From CAVSUZ01 sp963791885 (GTDB lineage Bacteria; Pseudomonadota; Alphaproteobacteria; Acetobacterales; Acetobacteraceae): 64,000 bases of DNA. Below are positions 37,156-46,046 of this stretch, one piece after another. Below the pieces are notes generated by a model. The model saw only the letters and a program-made list of their open reading frames with translations, was not told the origin of the DNA and made no database searches. Numbering within the stretch: position 1 is the stretch's first letter; each line of letters starts with the position of its first letter. A program made the position numbers and the translations under genes. The DNA lies in NCBI GenBank assembly GCA_963791885.1, contig CAWBUL010000005.1, positions 2,046,001 through 2,110,000 of the forward strand, read 5' to 3'.

Positions 37156-38322
37156 ATGGACCAGGACGCGTCACACAATCTTCATCGCGAAATCCGCGAG
37201 GAGGTCGGCAAGCTCTGCGCCCGCTTCCCCGGCGAATACTGGCGCCGGTTGGACCAGGAGCGAGCCTATCCCAGTGAGTTCGTCCAGGCGCTGACCGAGG
37301 CTGGCTATCTCGCGGCCCTGATCCCTGAGGAATACGGCGGGGCCGGCCTGCCGCTATCCGCCGCGGCGGCAATCCTGGAGACCATCCACGCCGAGGGCTG
37401 CAACGGCGCGGCCTGCCACGCGCAGATGTACATCATGGGCACGATCCTGAAGCACGGATCGGAGGAGCAAAAACAGACTTACCTCCCTAAGATCGCCACC
37501 GGAGAACTGCGTCTGCAGGCCTTCGGTGTGACCGAGCCCACCAGCGGCACCGATACGACCAGTCTCCGCACCTTCGCCCGGCGAGAGGGCGACCGCTACG
37601 TGGTGAACGGCCAGAAGATCTGGACCAGCCGGGCCCAATATTCCGACCTGATGCTACTGCTGGCGCGCACCACGCCGCGGGACGAAGTGAAATCCCGCAC
37701 CGAGGGGCTTTCCACCTTCATCGTCGATATGCGCGACGCCGTGGGTCACGGCATGACGATCCGCCCGATCCGCACCATGATGAATCACAACTCCACGGAA
37801 GTGTTCTTCGACAACGTGGTTGTGCCGGCGAAGAACCTGGTCGGCGAGGAAGGGAAGGGGTTCCGCTACATCCTGGACGGCATGAACGCCGAGCGCCTGC
37901 TGATTTCCGCCGAAAGCATCGGCGACGCGAAGTGGTTCACCACGAAGTCGGTCGCCTACGCCAAAGATCGCCGCGTGTTCAACCGTCCGATCGGACAGAA
38001 CCAGGGCATCCAGTTCCCGATTGCCCGTGCCTACGCCCAGATGCGCGCGGCTGAGCTCCTGGTGCACGAAGGCTGTCGCAAGTTCGAAGCCGGCGAGAAC
38101 TGCGGCGAGGAAGCGAACATGGCGAAGATGCTGGCCGCCGATGCCTCCTGGGCCGCGGCGGAGGCATGCATCCAGACACACGGCGGATTCGGCTTCGCCG
38201 AGGAATACGACGTGGAGCGCAAGTTCCGCGAGACGCGCCTGTACCAGGTGGCGCCGATCAGTACGAACCTGGTGCTGTCGTATATTGCCGAGCATGTGCT
38301 CGGACTCCCGCGGAGTTACTAG
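37156..38322 (+). CDS. Acyl-CoA dehydrogenase family protein
   Basis: 388-aa flavoprotein of the acyl-CoA dehydrogenase fold: N-terminal helices (LIPEEYGGAGLP), beta domain with FGVTEPTSGTDTT and GQKIWTSRAQYSD, and C-terminal helices (IQTHGGFGFAEEYDVERKF). It should oxidise an acyl-CoA, passing electrons to ETF. The position that is IYEGT with the catalytic Glu in many members reads YQVAPISTN, so the base must lie elsewhere or activity differs. ATG 37156 preferred (GGGGA upstream); ATG 37105 is in frame. Its stop codon abuts the next start. Confidence 0.92.
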   Translation: MDQDASHNLHREIREEVGKLCARFPGEYWRRLDQERAYPSEFVQALTEAGYLAALIPEEYGGAGLPLSAAAAILETIHAEGCNGAACHAQMYIMGTILKHGSEEQKQTYLPKIATGELRLQAFGVTEPTSGTDTTSLRTFARREGDRYVVNGQKIWTSRAQYSDLMLLLARTTPRDEVKSRTEGLSTFIVDMRDAVGHGMTIRPIRTMMNHNSTEVFFDNVVVPAKNLVGEEGKGFRYILDGMNAERLLISAESIGDAKWFTTKSVAYAKDRRVFNRPIGQNQGIQFPIARAYAQMRAAELLVHEGCRKFEAGENCGEEANMAKMLAADASWAAAEACIQTHGGFGFAEEYDVERKFRETRLYQVAPISTNLVLSYIAEHVLGLPRSY

Positions 38323-39447
38323 ATGTCGCACCCACTGCGCGGTCTGCTCGTCCTTACCCTTGAACAAGCCGTCGCCGCCCCATACGCCAGTTCCCGCCTC
38401 GCGGATGCCGGCGCGCGCGTCATCAAGATCGAACGGCCCGAGGGGGATTTCGCCCGCGGCTACGACCGCGCCGCCAACGGCCAGTCCAGCTATTTCGTCT
38501 GGCTCAATCGCGGCAAGCAAAGCCTCGTCGCCGACATCAAAAAACCCGAGGACGCCGCGTTGCTGCACCGCATCCTCGCCCGCGCGGATGTCTTCATCCA
38601 GAACCTTGCGCCCGGCGCCGCGGCACGTTCCGGCTTCGGCTCCGACGATCTTCGCGCGCGCTATCCACGGCTGATCACGGTCGATATCTCCGGCTACGGT
38701 GACTCCGGCGAATACGCCACCATGAAAGCCTACGATCTGCTGGTGCAGGCGGAATCCGGGCTGGCGATGATCACCGGCCATCCGGCAGGTCCGGGCCGCG
38801 TCGGCGTGTCCGTCTGCGACATCGCCTGCGGCATGTCGGCCCATGCCGGCATTCTGGAAGCGCTGATCGAACGCGGCATCACAGGCCAGGGCAAGGCACT
38901 GAAAACCAGCCTCTTCGACGGCATGGCCGATTGGATGAACGTGCCGCTGCTATTCTACGAAGGCACCGGCAAGGCGCCGGAACGCATGGGCCTGGCCCAC
39001 CCTTCCATCTGTCCCTACGGCGCCTTCGCCCTTTCCGATGGATCGCTGGTGCTGATTTCCATCCAGAATGAGCGGGAATGGGCGGAATTCTGTGCCCGCT
39101 TCCTCCATGAACCGGACCTGCCGTCACGCCCCGGCTTCGAGACTAACGTGATCCGCGTAGCCAATCGCGCGCCGGTCGATGCGCATATCGCGGCGGTGTT
39201 TGCGACGATGGACCGCACACAGGCAGCGGAGCGTCTGCGCGCCGCCAACACCGCTTTCGGCTTCGTGAATGACGTCGCAGCGCTGTCGCACCATCCGGCC
39301 CTGCGCCGCGTCAGCGTCGAAACGCCGAACGGGGCCGTGCGGCTGGCCGCCCCACCCGTCATTGCGGAGGAGGGCGGCCGTGCACTCGGCCCCGTGCCGG
39401 CGATCGGCGAACACGCCGCGGCAATCCGCGAGGAATTCGCCGCCTAA
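38323..39447 (+). CDS. Family III CoA-transferase (CaiB/BaiF)
   Basis: 374 aa, starts directly after the acyl-CoA dehydrogenase stop with no gap. Typical opening LRGLLVLTLEQAVAAPYASSRLADAGARVIKIERP (shown to family by LEQAVAAPYASSRL and KIERPEGDFAR). The catalytic Asp is likely in GVSVCDIACGMSAH. With the dehydrogenase it forms a two-gene unit for activating and oxidising one carboxylic acid; similar pairs are annotated for itaconate/mesaconate-type acids, but the substrate here is unknown. Confidence 0.92.
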   Translation: MSHPLRGLLVLTLEQAVAAPYASSRLADAGARVIKIERPEGDFARGYDRAANGQSSYFVWLNRGKQSLVADIKKPEDAALLHRILARADVFIQNLAPGAAARSGFGSDDLRARYPRLITVDISGYGDSGEYATMKAYDLLVQAESGLAMITGHPAGPGRVGVSVCDIACGMSAHAGILEALIERGITGQGKALKTSLFDGMADWMNVPLLFYEGTGKAPERMGLAHPSICPYGAFALSDGSLVLISIQNEREWAEFCARFLHEPDLPSRPGFETNVIRVANRAPVDAHIAAVFATMDRTQAAERLRAANTAFGFVNDVAALSHHPALRRVSVETPNGAVRLAAPPVIAEEGGRALGPVPAIGEHAAAIREEFAA

Positions 39448-39450
39448 GTT

Positions 39451-39993
39451 TTAGTTCGGCCGCAGCGACGCGTGCGCGAGGTTATTGCCCTCGCCCATCA
39501 TGTAGGCACGAAGCTGCAGCCGAGCCCGGTGCACGCGGCTCTTTAGCGTGCCAATGGCGCAACCGGTCCTCTCCGCGGCGGTCTCGTACGGAATTTCCTG
39601 CAGCGCAATCATGAATAGCGCTTCCCGCTGATCGGCAGGCAGGCGCTTCAAGGCCCAGGACAGTTCGCGCAGCGCCGTGCGATCCTCGTGTGAGGCACTC
39701 ACAGGCTGCTCAGGCATATTATCCATATCGGTGAATTCACGCTTGTTGCGCACGCTGCTGATGAAGTGGTTGATCATGATCCGGTGAACCCAGGCAGAGA
39801 AGTTGGTGCCCGGCATAAAACAATCTTGAGCGAGAAGCGCCTTGGCGGCGACGTCCTGCGCAAGATCTTCAGCGGCGGCGCGATTCCGTGTCAGGGCAAG
39901 TGCCCAAACCTTCATTTTCGGTAGAAAACTGATCAATTGCTCGTTGAAGTCCTGCGGCACGCTTGCCTCTCCTTGAGCAGTTGCATTCGGCAT
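39451..39993 (-). CDS. RNA polymerase ECF sigma factor
   Basis: 180 aa from ATG 39993; upstream in-frame starts exist (40065) and no ribosome-binding site decides. Sigma-2 region AAAEDLAQDVAAKALL and the core-binding FSAWVHRIMINHFISSVR; sigma-4 helix-turn-helix IPYETAAERTGCAIGTLKSRVHRARLQL in part. The sigma-2/4 layout without a sigma-3 is that of ECF (group IV) factors, close in look to the alphaproteobacterial EcfG-like set. No NepR- or PhyR-type anti-sigma gene is adjacent. It is divergent from a single-domain response regulator and convergent with the CoA-transferase gene. Confidence 0.9.
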   Translation of the reverse strand: MPNATAQGEASVPQDFNEQLISFLPKMKVWALALTRNRAAAEDLAQDVAAKALLAQDCFMPGTNFSAWVHRIMINHFISSVRNKREFTDMDNMPEQPVSASHEDRTALRELSWALKRLPADQREALFMIALQEIPYETAAERTGCAIGTLKSRVHRARLQLRAYMMGEGNNLAHASLRPN

Positions 39994-40190
39994 GCCTGGG
40001 ACCTGTGTCGCAACGGTGGCGCACACAAGGACAATGACAGGAGCTTGAACCCAAGTTTCCGTCATTGCAGCGCGTATCCTGCTCAATAACACGCGAAACC
40101 TGTCAGGCTTCCCGCGGATGAACGCACTTTCTGCGTCGGTGTAACCACTTTTTGAATGGTCATCACAAGAGCATGTGGCAGAGTGCAGTC

Positions 40191-40610
40191 ATGACGATGA
40201 TCGCGATTTCGGGAACGGACACCGTCGAGGCGTCGGTGGCGGGAGCACGTCTACTCCTGATCGACGATGATCTCCACGTTGCCGAGACGCTGGCCGAGCT
40301 ATTGGAGTTGGAAGGTTTTTGCGTTCGCGTTGCCCATGACGGCTTCACCGGATTGGAAGAAGCAAGGCGCGCGCCGGTGGATGTGGTCCTCTGTGACCTG
40401 ACCCTGCATGGCGGTTTGGATGGCTGCGGCTTCGCCCGCGCCTGCCGGCTGGATCCCGATCTGCGCGACCTGGTTCTGATTGCCGTGTCTGGTTACGATG
40501 GTCCTCAGGATCGCCGCCGCGCACAGGAAGCCGGCTTCGACACCCTGATCAGCAAACCCGTCGATCTCGACCGGCTCCGCGCCGCGATCGATCAGGGACG
40601 CGCTCGCTGA
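40191..40610 (+). CDS. Single-domain response regulator
   Basis: 139 aa, one receiver (REC) domain and no output domain, like CheY/Spo0F. Acidic pocket LLIDDD, phosphoacceptor Asp in VVLCDLTLHGG, Ser/Thr position in LIAVSGYDG and Lys in LISKPVDLDRL. Start uncertain: ATG 40191 is preferred, ATG 40173 and TTG 40152 are also in frame. No histidine kinase is nearby. Divergent from the ECF sigma gene; receiver proteins and ECF factors are linked in the alphaproteobacterial stress response, but no PhyR-type sigma-like domain is seen here. Confidence 0.85.
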   Translation: MTMIAISGTDTVEASVAGARLLLIDDDLHVAETLAELLELEGFCVRVAHDGFTGLEEARRAPVDVVLCDLTLHGGLDGCGFARACRLDPDLRDLVLIAVSGYDGPQDRRRAQEAGFDTLISKPVDLDRLRAAIDQGRAR

Positions 40611-40632
40611 CTCATCGAGCATGCCAGGGGGC

Positions 40633-41670
40633 ATGAGAGTCTCGGCCGTCCTGCCGGTTGCGGATTGGGCGGCGTGCGGACCCTTCGCACAGGACGCCGA
40701 GGCGTCCGGGTTCGACGGTGTGCAGGCCAATGAACTGCGTCACGACCTGTTTATGCCGCTCGGCTTCGCCGCCCTCGCGACGCAGCGGATCGAGCTTGCG
40801 ACATCGGTGGCGATCGCTTTCCCGCGCAGCCCCATGATCGTGGCCAACCAGGCCTGGGATCTGCACCGGCACTCGCACGGGCGCTTTACACTGGGCCTGG
40901 GCAGTCAGGTAAAGGCTCACAACGAACGCCGGTTCAGCACACCCTGGGTGTCTCCGGCCGCGCGCATGGCGGATTACATCGCCGCGTTGCGCGCCATCTT
41001 CCGCTGCTGGGAATATGGCGAAAAGCTCGACCATCGCGGCCCGTTCTACACCTTCACGCTGATGACGCCGGAGTTCACGCCGCCGCGCAGCGGCTTCGGT
41101 ATTCCCCCGATCCAACTCGCCGCGGTCGGTCCCTTGATGCTGCGCACGGCCGCACGGATGGCCGACGGTGTGCGCCTGCATGGTTTCGCCACGCGCGCCT
41201 ATCTTGAAACCGTGGTGCAGCCCATCCTGGAGCATGAGCTTGCGGCCGCCGGCAAAGACCGCAGCGCGTTCGAGATTACCGGCGGCGGGTTCATCGCCAC
41301 CGGCCCGGATGACGAAGCGGTGCGCCGCGCCGCCGACGCCGCGCGGACGCGCGTCGCCTTCTACGGCTCAACCCCCGCCTATCATGGCGTCTTCGCGCTG
41401 CATGGGCTGGAGGATCTCGGCACCCGGCTGCACCGCATGTCGCGCGAGGGTCGCTGGAACGAGATGCCGGCTCTGGTTTCGGACGAAACGCTCGACCTGT
41501 TTTGCGCGCGTGCGCCCTATGAGGGCATCGCCGAGGCGATCGCCGCGCGCTTCGGCGGGCTGGTCGATACCGTCACGCTCGAATTCCAGCCCGCGGACGA
41601 CCGGGCCACGCGACGGCGGCTCGTCGAAGCGATCCAGCGCATCCCCCGGCGCTTCCATCAGCGCGGTTGA
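40633..41670 (+). CDS. LLM-class flavin-dependent oxidoreductase (TIGR03617-like)
   Basis: 345 aa of the bacterial luciferase-like (LLM) TIM barrel. Motifs: FDGVQANELRHDLFMPL, ELATSVAIAFPRSPM, GRFTLGLGSQVKAHNERRF (given in part), and GPLMLRTAARMADGV. It resembles the family called 'probable F420-dependent oxidoreductase MSMEG_2256', although F420 use in this organism is not shown and FMN is possible. ATG 40633 gives the cleanest N-terminus; ATG 40621 adds four residues. Its 3' end is overlapped on the other strand by the open extension of the glycosyltransferase frame. Confidence 0.85.
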   Translation: MRVSAVLPVADWAACGPFAQDAEASGFDGVQANELRHDLFMPLGFAALATQRIELATSVAIAFPRSPMIVANQAWDLHRHSHGRFTLGLGSQVKAHNERRFSTPWVSPAARMADYIAALRAIFRCWEYGEKLDHRGPFYTFTLMTPEFTPPRSGFGIPPIQLAAVGPLMLRTAARMADGVRLHGFATRAYLETVVQPILEHELAAAGKDRSAFEITGGGFIATGPDDEAVRRAADAARTRVAFYGSTPAYHGVFALHGLEDLGTRLHRMSREGRWNEMPALVSDETLDLFCARAPYEGIAEAIAARFGGLVDTVTLEFQPADDRATRRRLVEAIQRIPRRFHQRG

Positions 41671-43562
41671 CGGCCTGCGCGGCGGAAAAGCGGGCCGGTC
41701 AAGGAATCCCGGCTGGCGGCTCAGATTGGGACTATGGAAGGGATCCTCGGCGAACCATGCCGGCCAACGGTCGAGCAGGCGCGCACGATCAGCCTCGGCC
41801 CGTGCCAACTCATCACTGCCATAGTGGCGGCCGAAGGTGGCGGATTCATGGTGGATCAGCCGCGCCTCGGCGGACACAGCCACCGTGTAGCCGCCGTCGC
41901 GCACGCGCAGGCAGTAATCCACATCGTTGAACGCGGACGGAAATGACTCGCCAGCCCCCCCAGGCGGTCGAACACGTCCCTCCGTGTGAGCATACAGGCG
42001 CCGGTAACGGCCGAGACCTCTCGCGTCGGCGGCGCGCGGCGTGCGCCGCGTCCGGCATGCTCTCCCGTGCCGTCTGGCCGCAGCACAATGCCTGCGTGCT
42101 GGATCGTTCGGTCGGGGAAGAACAGCGTGGCGCCGACCACGCCCGTGCGCCGGTCATCGAAGTGGCGATCCATCTGCCGCAGCCAGTCGGCGTGCAGCGG
42201 CGCCACGTCGTCGTTCAGCAGACAGAGTAAATCGCCGCTCGCATGCCGGGCCGCGACGTTGTTCGCGACCGCATAGTTGAAGCGGGGCGTGCGATGCGTG
42301 ATCACCCGCACCCGTTTGTCGGCTTCCAGCAACGCTCGACCGCGCTCCTGTGCGGCGTCGAGCGCTCCGGGCTGTGAGACCACGATGATGATCTCCAGCT
42401 CGGGATACTCCGTTCGCGTCAGGATCGCCCGGAGGCACTTCACGCGCGCGCGCTGCAGCGTGGAGGCGATCAGGATGCTGACGCGTCGTCTTTGCTTGTG
42501 GCCCTCTTGTGCGGCCGGTGCCGCGAAGCGCGACGTATCCGGTCGACAATGGGTCAGCACCGCCGGGACATGTGCGATAAGCTGGCCGGCCTCCAGGATG
42601 TAGCGGGCGGCGTCGATGCGCATGGCCTCCGCATGACGGGGCGCATCGGGATCGAGCCATTCGGGCCGGACGAGCCAGACCCCGCTCGTCAGTCTTCCCG
42701 ACCGAAGCGCCAGGCGTGACGGGTGCGGCTTGAAATTGGGACGGCTCCGTCGCCCCTTGCGATCGAGTTGATCGTCATCCGCGAACACCGCGGCGGGACG
42801 CTGTATGGCGGCGTTGCAGAGCGCCGACAGCGCGTGCGGTCGAGGCAACTCCCCAGCCTGGAGCAGGGCGGCGTAGTCGCAGTCAAGCTGGGGCCAGGGA
42901 TCGGCGGGGCCGAGACAAAGGACAGGCACGCGCGGCTCTGACCGGGTCAACGCCTCAAGAGTGGCGGCACGTGCCTCTTCGCTCCGGCCGTCATGCACCA
43001 CGACAGCGATGACCCGGGGCGGGGCCTTCGGCGGCGAGGCACTGACCTCCGCGTCAAACAGCGCACACCATTGCGCGTAGCGCGGCCAATGCGCCTCGGC
43101 CGTGATGACACGGGCGAGTTCAGTGCGTACCGCGAGCAACGCGCGAGGTGGATGGCGCAACGCCACGCGCACAAGGGCCGCCGCCGCAGCGAAGGGGCGG
43201 CGTGCACACCCCGAAAGCATGGCCTGCGCGCGTCCCAATGCAGCAAAGCGGACCATCGGAACGCCCGCTGAAGCCGGACCGAACGGTTGCAGGCAGAACC
43301 ATCTGGCGTTGCCGGGAACAAACAGAATCTGCCGGCTGCCCAGCAGCACCTCAGTCAGCGGCGCATTGTTTGCCCCGGTGCTTAAAATCAGTGTCGCCAA
43401 TCGCCCGGACGTCGATTTCGCCAGCACCCAGACGCCACGCAACTCAGGCGGGATCCGCGCGCGGAACAGGCCATCCGGTGACGGCGCGAACACGGTATCC
43501 TGTGCGCCGTCCCGCGGCCGGGACCATGCGCCAGACGGGAGCCGTGCGACCCGGGCGAGCAT
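41368..43562 (-). pseudogene. Glycosyltransferase family 2 protein, frameshifted before its catalytic C-terminus
   Basis: The first frame (43562 to 41856) has an unassigned N-terminal 330 residues, then a GT-A fold: RRRVSILIASTLQRA, LEIIIVVSQPGAL, and LLCLLNDDVAPLHADWL (DxD-like). It should continue GGLGESFPSAFNDVDYCLRVRDGGY, the usual GT2 end block, but at about 41951 one base is missing and FPSAFNDVDYC lies in the next frame. That frame reads through ESATFGRHYG and DPFHSPNLSRQPGF, where homologues normally end, and then stays open to 41368, antisense to the oxidoreductase gene; a second break near 41660 is possible. Likely role if intact: polysaccharide or glycan synthesis. Confidence 0.75.
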
Positions 43563-43606
43563 CGCCCGAGTGCATCAGAGACGGATTAAATAATGATGAG
43601 CGCTAC

Positions 43607-44488
43607 CTACTTCATCCCGGTGATCGAGGCCGAGATAGCCCGTGCATCCCGCATCGGCCAGCGTCCCGCATCCACCTGGCCCATGAAGTCTCCGACGATA
43701 CGGTTGAAGACGTCCGGATCTTCCAAATTGATCGCATGGCCGCAATTCGGCATCACCGCCAGCGCGGCCGAGGGGATGGTCTGTTTCATCAGCAACCCCG
43801 GCTGCAGGCAGGGCCAATCCTCATCCCCGGTCAGCACCAGCGTGGGCACGCGCAGGGCCTTCATCGGCTCCGTCAAATCATACAAGGACGGCCGTTCCCG
43901 CTGCACGCCCAGCTGGGTCAGGCGCGCGCCCACCGGATCATGCTCCGTCAGCATGTGTTTGAACTCGGCGAAGCCACGCGGGTCCTTGTTCTCGAACTGC
44001 ACGCGCGTCGGCCCGTAGGCATATTTCTCGGCGAACGCATCCATCCCGTTCTGCTGGATAAAGTCCGCCACCGCTCCGGCTTCGCTGCGGAAGCGCTCGC
44101 GCTGGGTCTTCTCCGCCCCATAGCCGCATCCCGCCACCACCAGAGACTGTGCGCGTGATGCGTGGCGAAAACCGAAATGCAAGGTGGCGAAGCCGCCCAT
44201 CGAAAGACCCACCACATGCGCGCGATCGATGCCCAGATGCGTCAGCACGGCAGCAATGTCGTCCGCGGCGCGCGCCTGGCTGTACGCGGCTGGATCGGAC
44301 GGCACGTCCGACGGCGGATAGCCTCGGGCATTGTAGGCAATGGCGCGGTAGCGGCGGCCGAAATGGCGCAGCTGTGGTTCCCAACTCCGCAGATCCCCCG
44401 CGTACTCATGGACGAAGATCACCGGCGCGCCTGAGCCTGTTTCCTCGTAATAGAGTCGCACGTCGTCATCGGCGCTGGCATGGGGCAT
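43607..44488 (-). CDS. Alpha/beta hydrolase
   Basis: 293-aa alpha/beta-hydrolase-fold enzyme, no signal peptide. Oxyanion region VIFVHEYAGDLRSW, nucleophile elbow VGLSMGGFA, acid in LTGDEDWPC and His in MPNCGHAINLE. The pattern resembles 3-oxoadipate enol-lactonase-like and other carboxylester hydrolases; substrate unknown. It follows the YfcC-type transporter by 11 bp, so a transporter-hydrolase pair acting on one ester or lactone is plausible. Confidence 0.9.
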   Translation of the reverse strand: MPHASADDDVRLYYEETGSGAPVIFVHEYAGDLRSWEPQLRHFGRRYRAIAYNARGYPPSDVPSDPAAYSQARAADDIAAVLTHLGIDRAHVVGLSMGGFATLHFGFRHASRAQSLVVAGCGYGAEKTQRERFRSEAGAVADFIQQNGMDAFAEKYAYGPTRVQFENKDPRGFAEFKHMLTEHDPVGARLTQLGVQRERPSLYDLTEPMKALRVPTLVLTGDEDWPCLQPGLLMKQTIPSAALAVMPNCGHAINLEDPDVFNRIVGDFMGQVDAGRWPMRDARAISASITGMK

Positions 44489-44498
44489 GACGAGTTCC

Positions 44499-45938
44499 TT
44501 ATGCGTAACCCAATACGGCGGCGAGGGCGATCACGATGAAGCAGATGACCGCCAGCACGACCCACAATGGCCAGATGAAGCGGATCCAGGTTCCGAATGC
44601 GACCTGCCCGGTCGCCAGATAGGCGAGCAACATCCCCGAGGTGGGTGAGATCATGTTGACGAGCCCGTTGCCGAGCAGGAAGGCGAGCACGGTCGTCTGG
44701 CCGGTTACGCCATTCAACTGCCCGATGGGTGCGAGGATCGGCATGCTGAGTGCCGCCTTGGCAGAGGTGGAGGGGATGAGGACGGTCAAAACCATCTCGA
44801 TCGCCATCAGCGCTTGCGCCACCAGGATGCGTGGCTTGCCACCAGCCATATTGGCAAGGGCATTGATGATGGTATCGAGCACACGGCCGTCGCGTAGGAC
44901 GATCTCCACGGCAGCCGCCATGCCAACCAACACGGCAGCCAGCACCATGCTCTTCATGCCGTCGATGAAGGCGTGGGCGGCATCTCGGGGCGCCAGGCCC
45001 GCCAGAGCCGCAATCAGGATGCCGAGGGTAATATAAAATGAGCCAAACAACTCATCCTGCCAGCCGAAATGCGTCGAGCCGACAATCAGAATAAGAACTG
45101 CGGCGGCGAGCGAAAGCACAATAGCGAGTTGGCGCGGTGTGAGCGGCCGGGCTTCATGCGTGACGGCCGTCTCGCCGGCCCCTTCGCGTCGAGCCAACAC
45201 GAGTACAGCGCCAATGCCAGTCGTCAGCACCGCGATCCACAAAAGCAGGCGCAGCAGCCAGCCGCTGAAGACGGGCACGCCAACAATGGGCTGGGCGATG
45301 ACAAGCGCGACCGGATTGGCGACGGAGGAGAGATAGCCGATCTTGGCGGCGACCGCGACGATCGCGAGTCCGAATAGCGGAGACCGGCCAAGGCGGGATG
45401 CGAGAGCCAACATGATCGGGATGATCAAGAGGTACTCCGAGATCAGCCCGAGAAACGCACTACCCGCGGAGATCGCTGTCATCAGGACGGGAACCAGAAT
45501 CCAGACACGCCCGCCTGTGCGCTCAAGCAGCCTGTCGATCGCCGCGTCCAGGGCGCCGGACGCGCGCAAGATGCCGAACATGCCGCCAAGGAACAGGATC
45601 ATGAAGATCAGGCCGGCGGACTGCTTCATGCCGGCGGGTTGCGCGGTCACAAGCGCGGACGCGCTTACCGGATAGGCTGCTTTGTCCGTGCTACGGTCGC
45701 TCTGGATCAGAAATCGCGGAGCGATGGTCTTTGGGATGACGTGAAACGTGCCCGGGACGACCTTGCCGGCCGTGCGCTGAAAGCTCCCGGACGGGACGAT
45801 CCAGGTCAGCGCAATGGCGATCGCCAGCACCACAAGCATCATGATGACAGGATCGAGGCTACCAAGCCGGCGGGCACGCACGCCCGATGGGACTTGGCGC
45901 TCCGGGGCAACCAAAGGGCTCGCCGTCGCATCAGCCAT
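44499..45938 (-). CDS. YfcC-family membrane transporter (basic amino acid/C4-dicarboxylate-type)
   Basis: 479 aa, about 12 membrane helices, of the YfcC/arginine-ornithine antiporter-like group. Markers: TWIVPSGSFQR near the N-terminus, IFMILFLGGMFGILRASGAL, LISEYLLIIPIM and the conserved LIPSTSAKAALSMPILAP and MISPTSGMLLAYL blocks. ATG 45938 is preferred because GGAG precedes it with 7-bp spacing; 45944 and 46010 are in-frame alternatives. Substrate cannot be told from sequence. Upstream of the hydrolase in the same direction. Confidence 0.88.
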   Translation of the reverse strand: MADATASPLVAPERQVPSGVRARRLGSLDPVIMMLVVLAIAIALTWIVPSGSFQRTAGKVVPGTFHVIPKTIAPRFLIQSDRSTDKAAYPVSASALVTAQPAGMKQSAGLIFMILFLGGMFGILRASGALDAAIDRLLERTGGRVWILVPVLMTAISAGSAFLGLISEYLLIIPIMLALASRLGRSPLFGLAIVAVAAKIGYLSSVANPVALVIAQPIVGVPVFSGWLLRLLLWIAVLTTGIGAVLVLARREGAGETAVTHEARPLTPRQLAIVLSLAAAVLILIVGSTHFGWQDELFGSFYITLGILIAALAGLAPRDAAHAFIDGMKSMVLAAVLVGMAAAVEIVLRDGRVLDTIINALANMAGGKPRILVAQALMAIEMVLTVLIPSTSAKAALSMPILAPIGQLNGVTGQTTVLAFLLGNGLVNMISPTSGMLLAYLATGQVAFGTWIRFIWPLWVVLAVICFIVIALAAVLGYA

Positions 45939-46046
45939 GGTCATGCTCCGATCCGCGATATCGACACCGCAGAGCGCCTCACGCTGCCACAGCTGAAACC
46001 GGAACGACAATCCCTGGCCGTCGGCACACGCTGGCAGAGACCGGCG

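Noticed and set aside
40200..40240. GGAAC resembling an EcfG -35 box
   Set aside because: Lies inside the response-regulator gene and no CGTT follows at 16-17 bp.
41734..41946. 70-codon plus-strand frame
   Set aside because: Antisense to the glycosyltransferase C-terminal block; no support.
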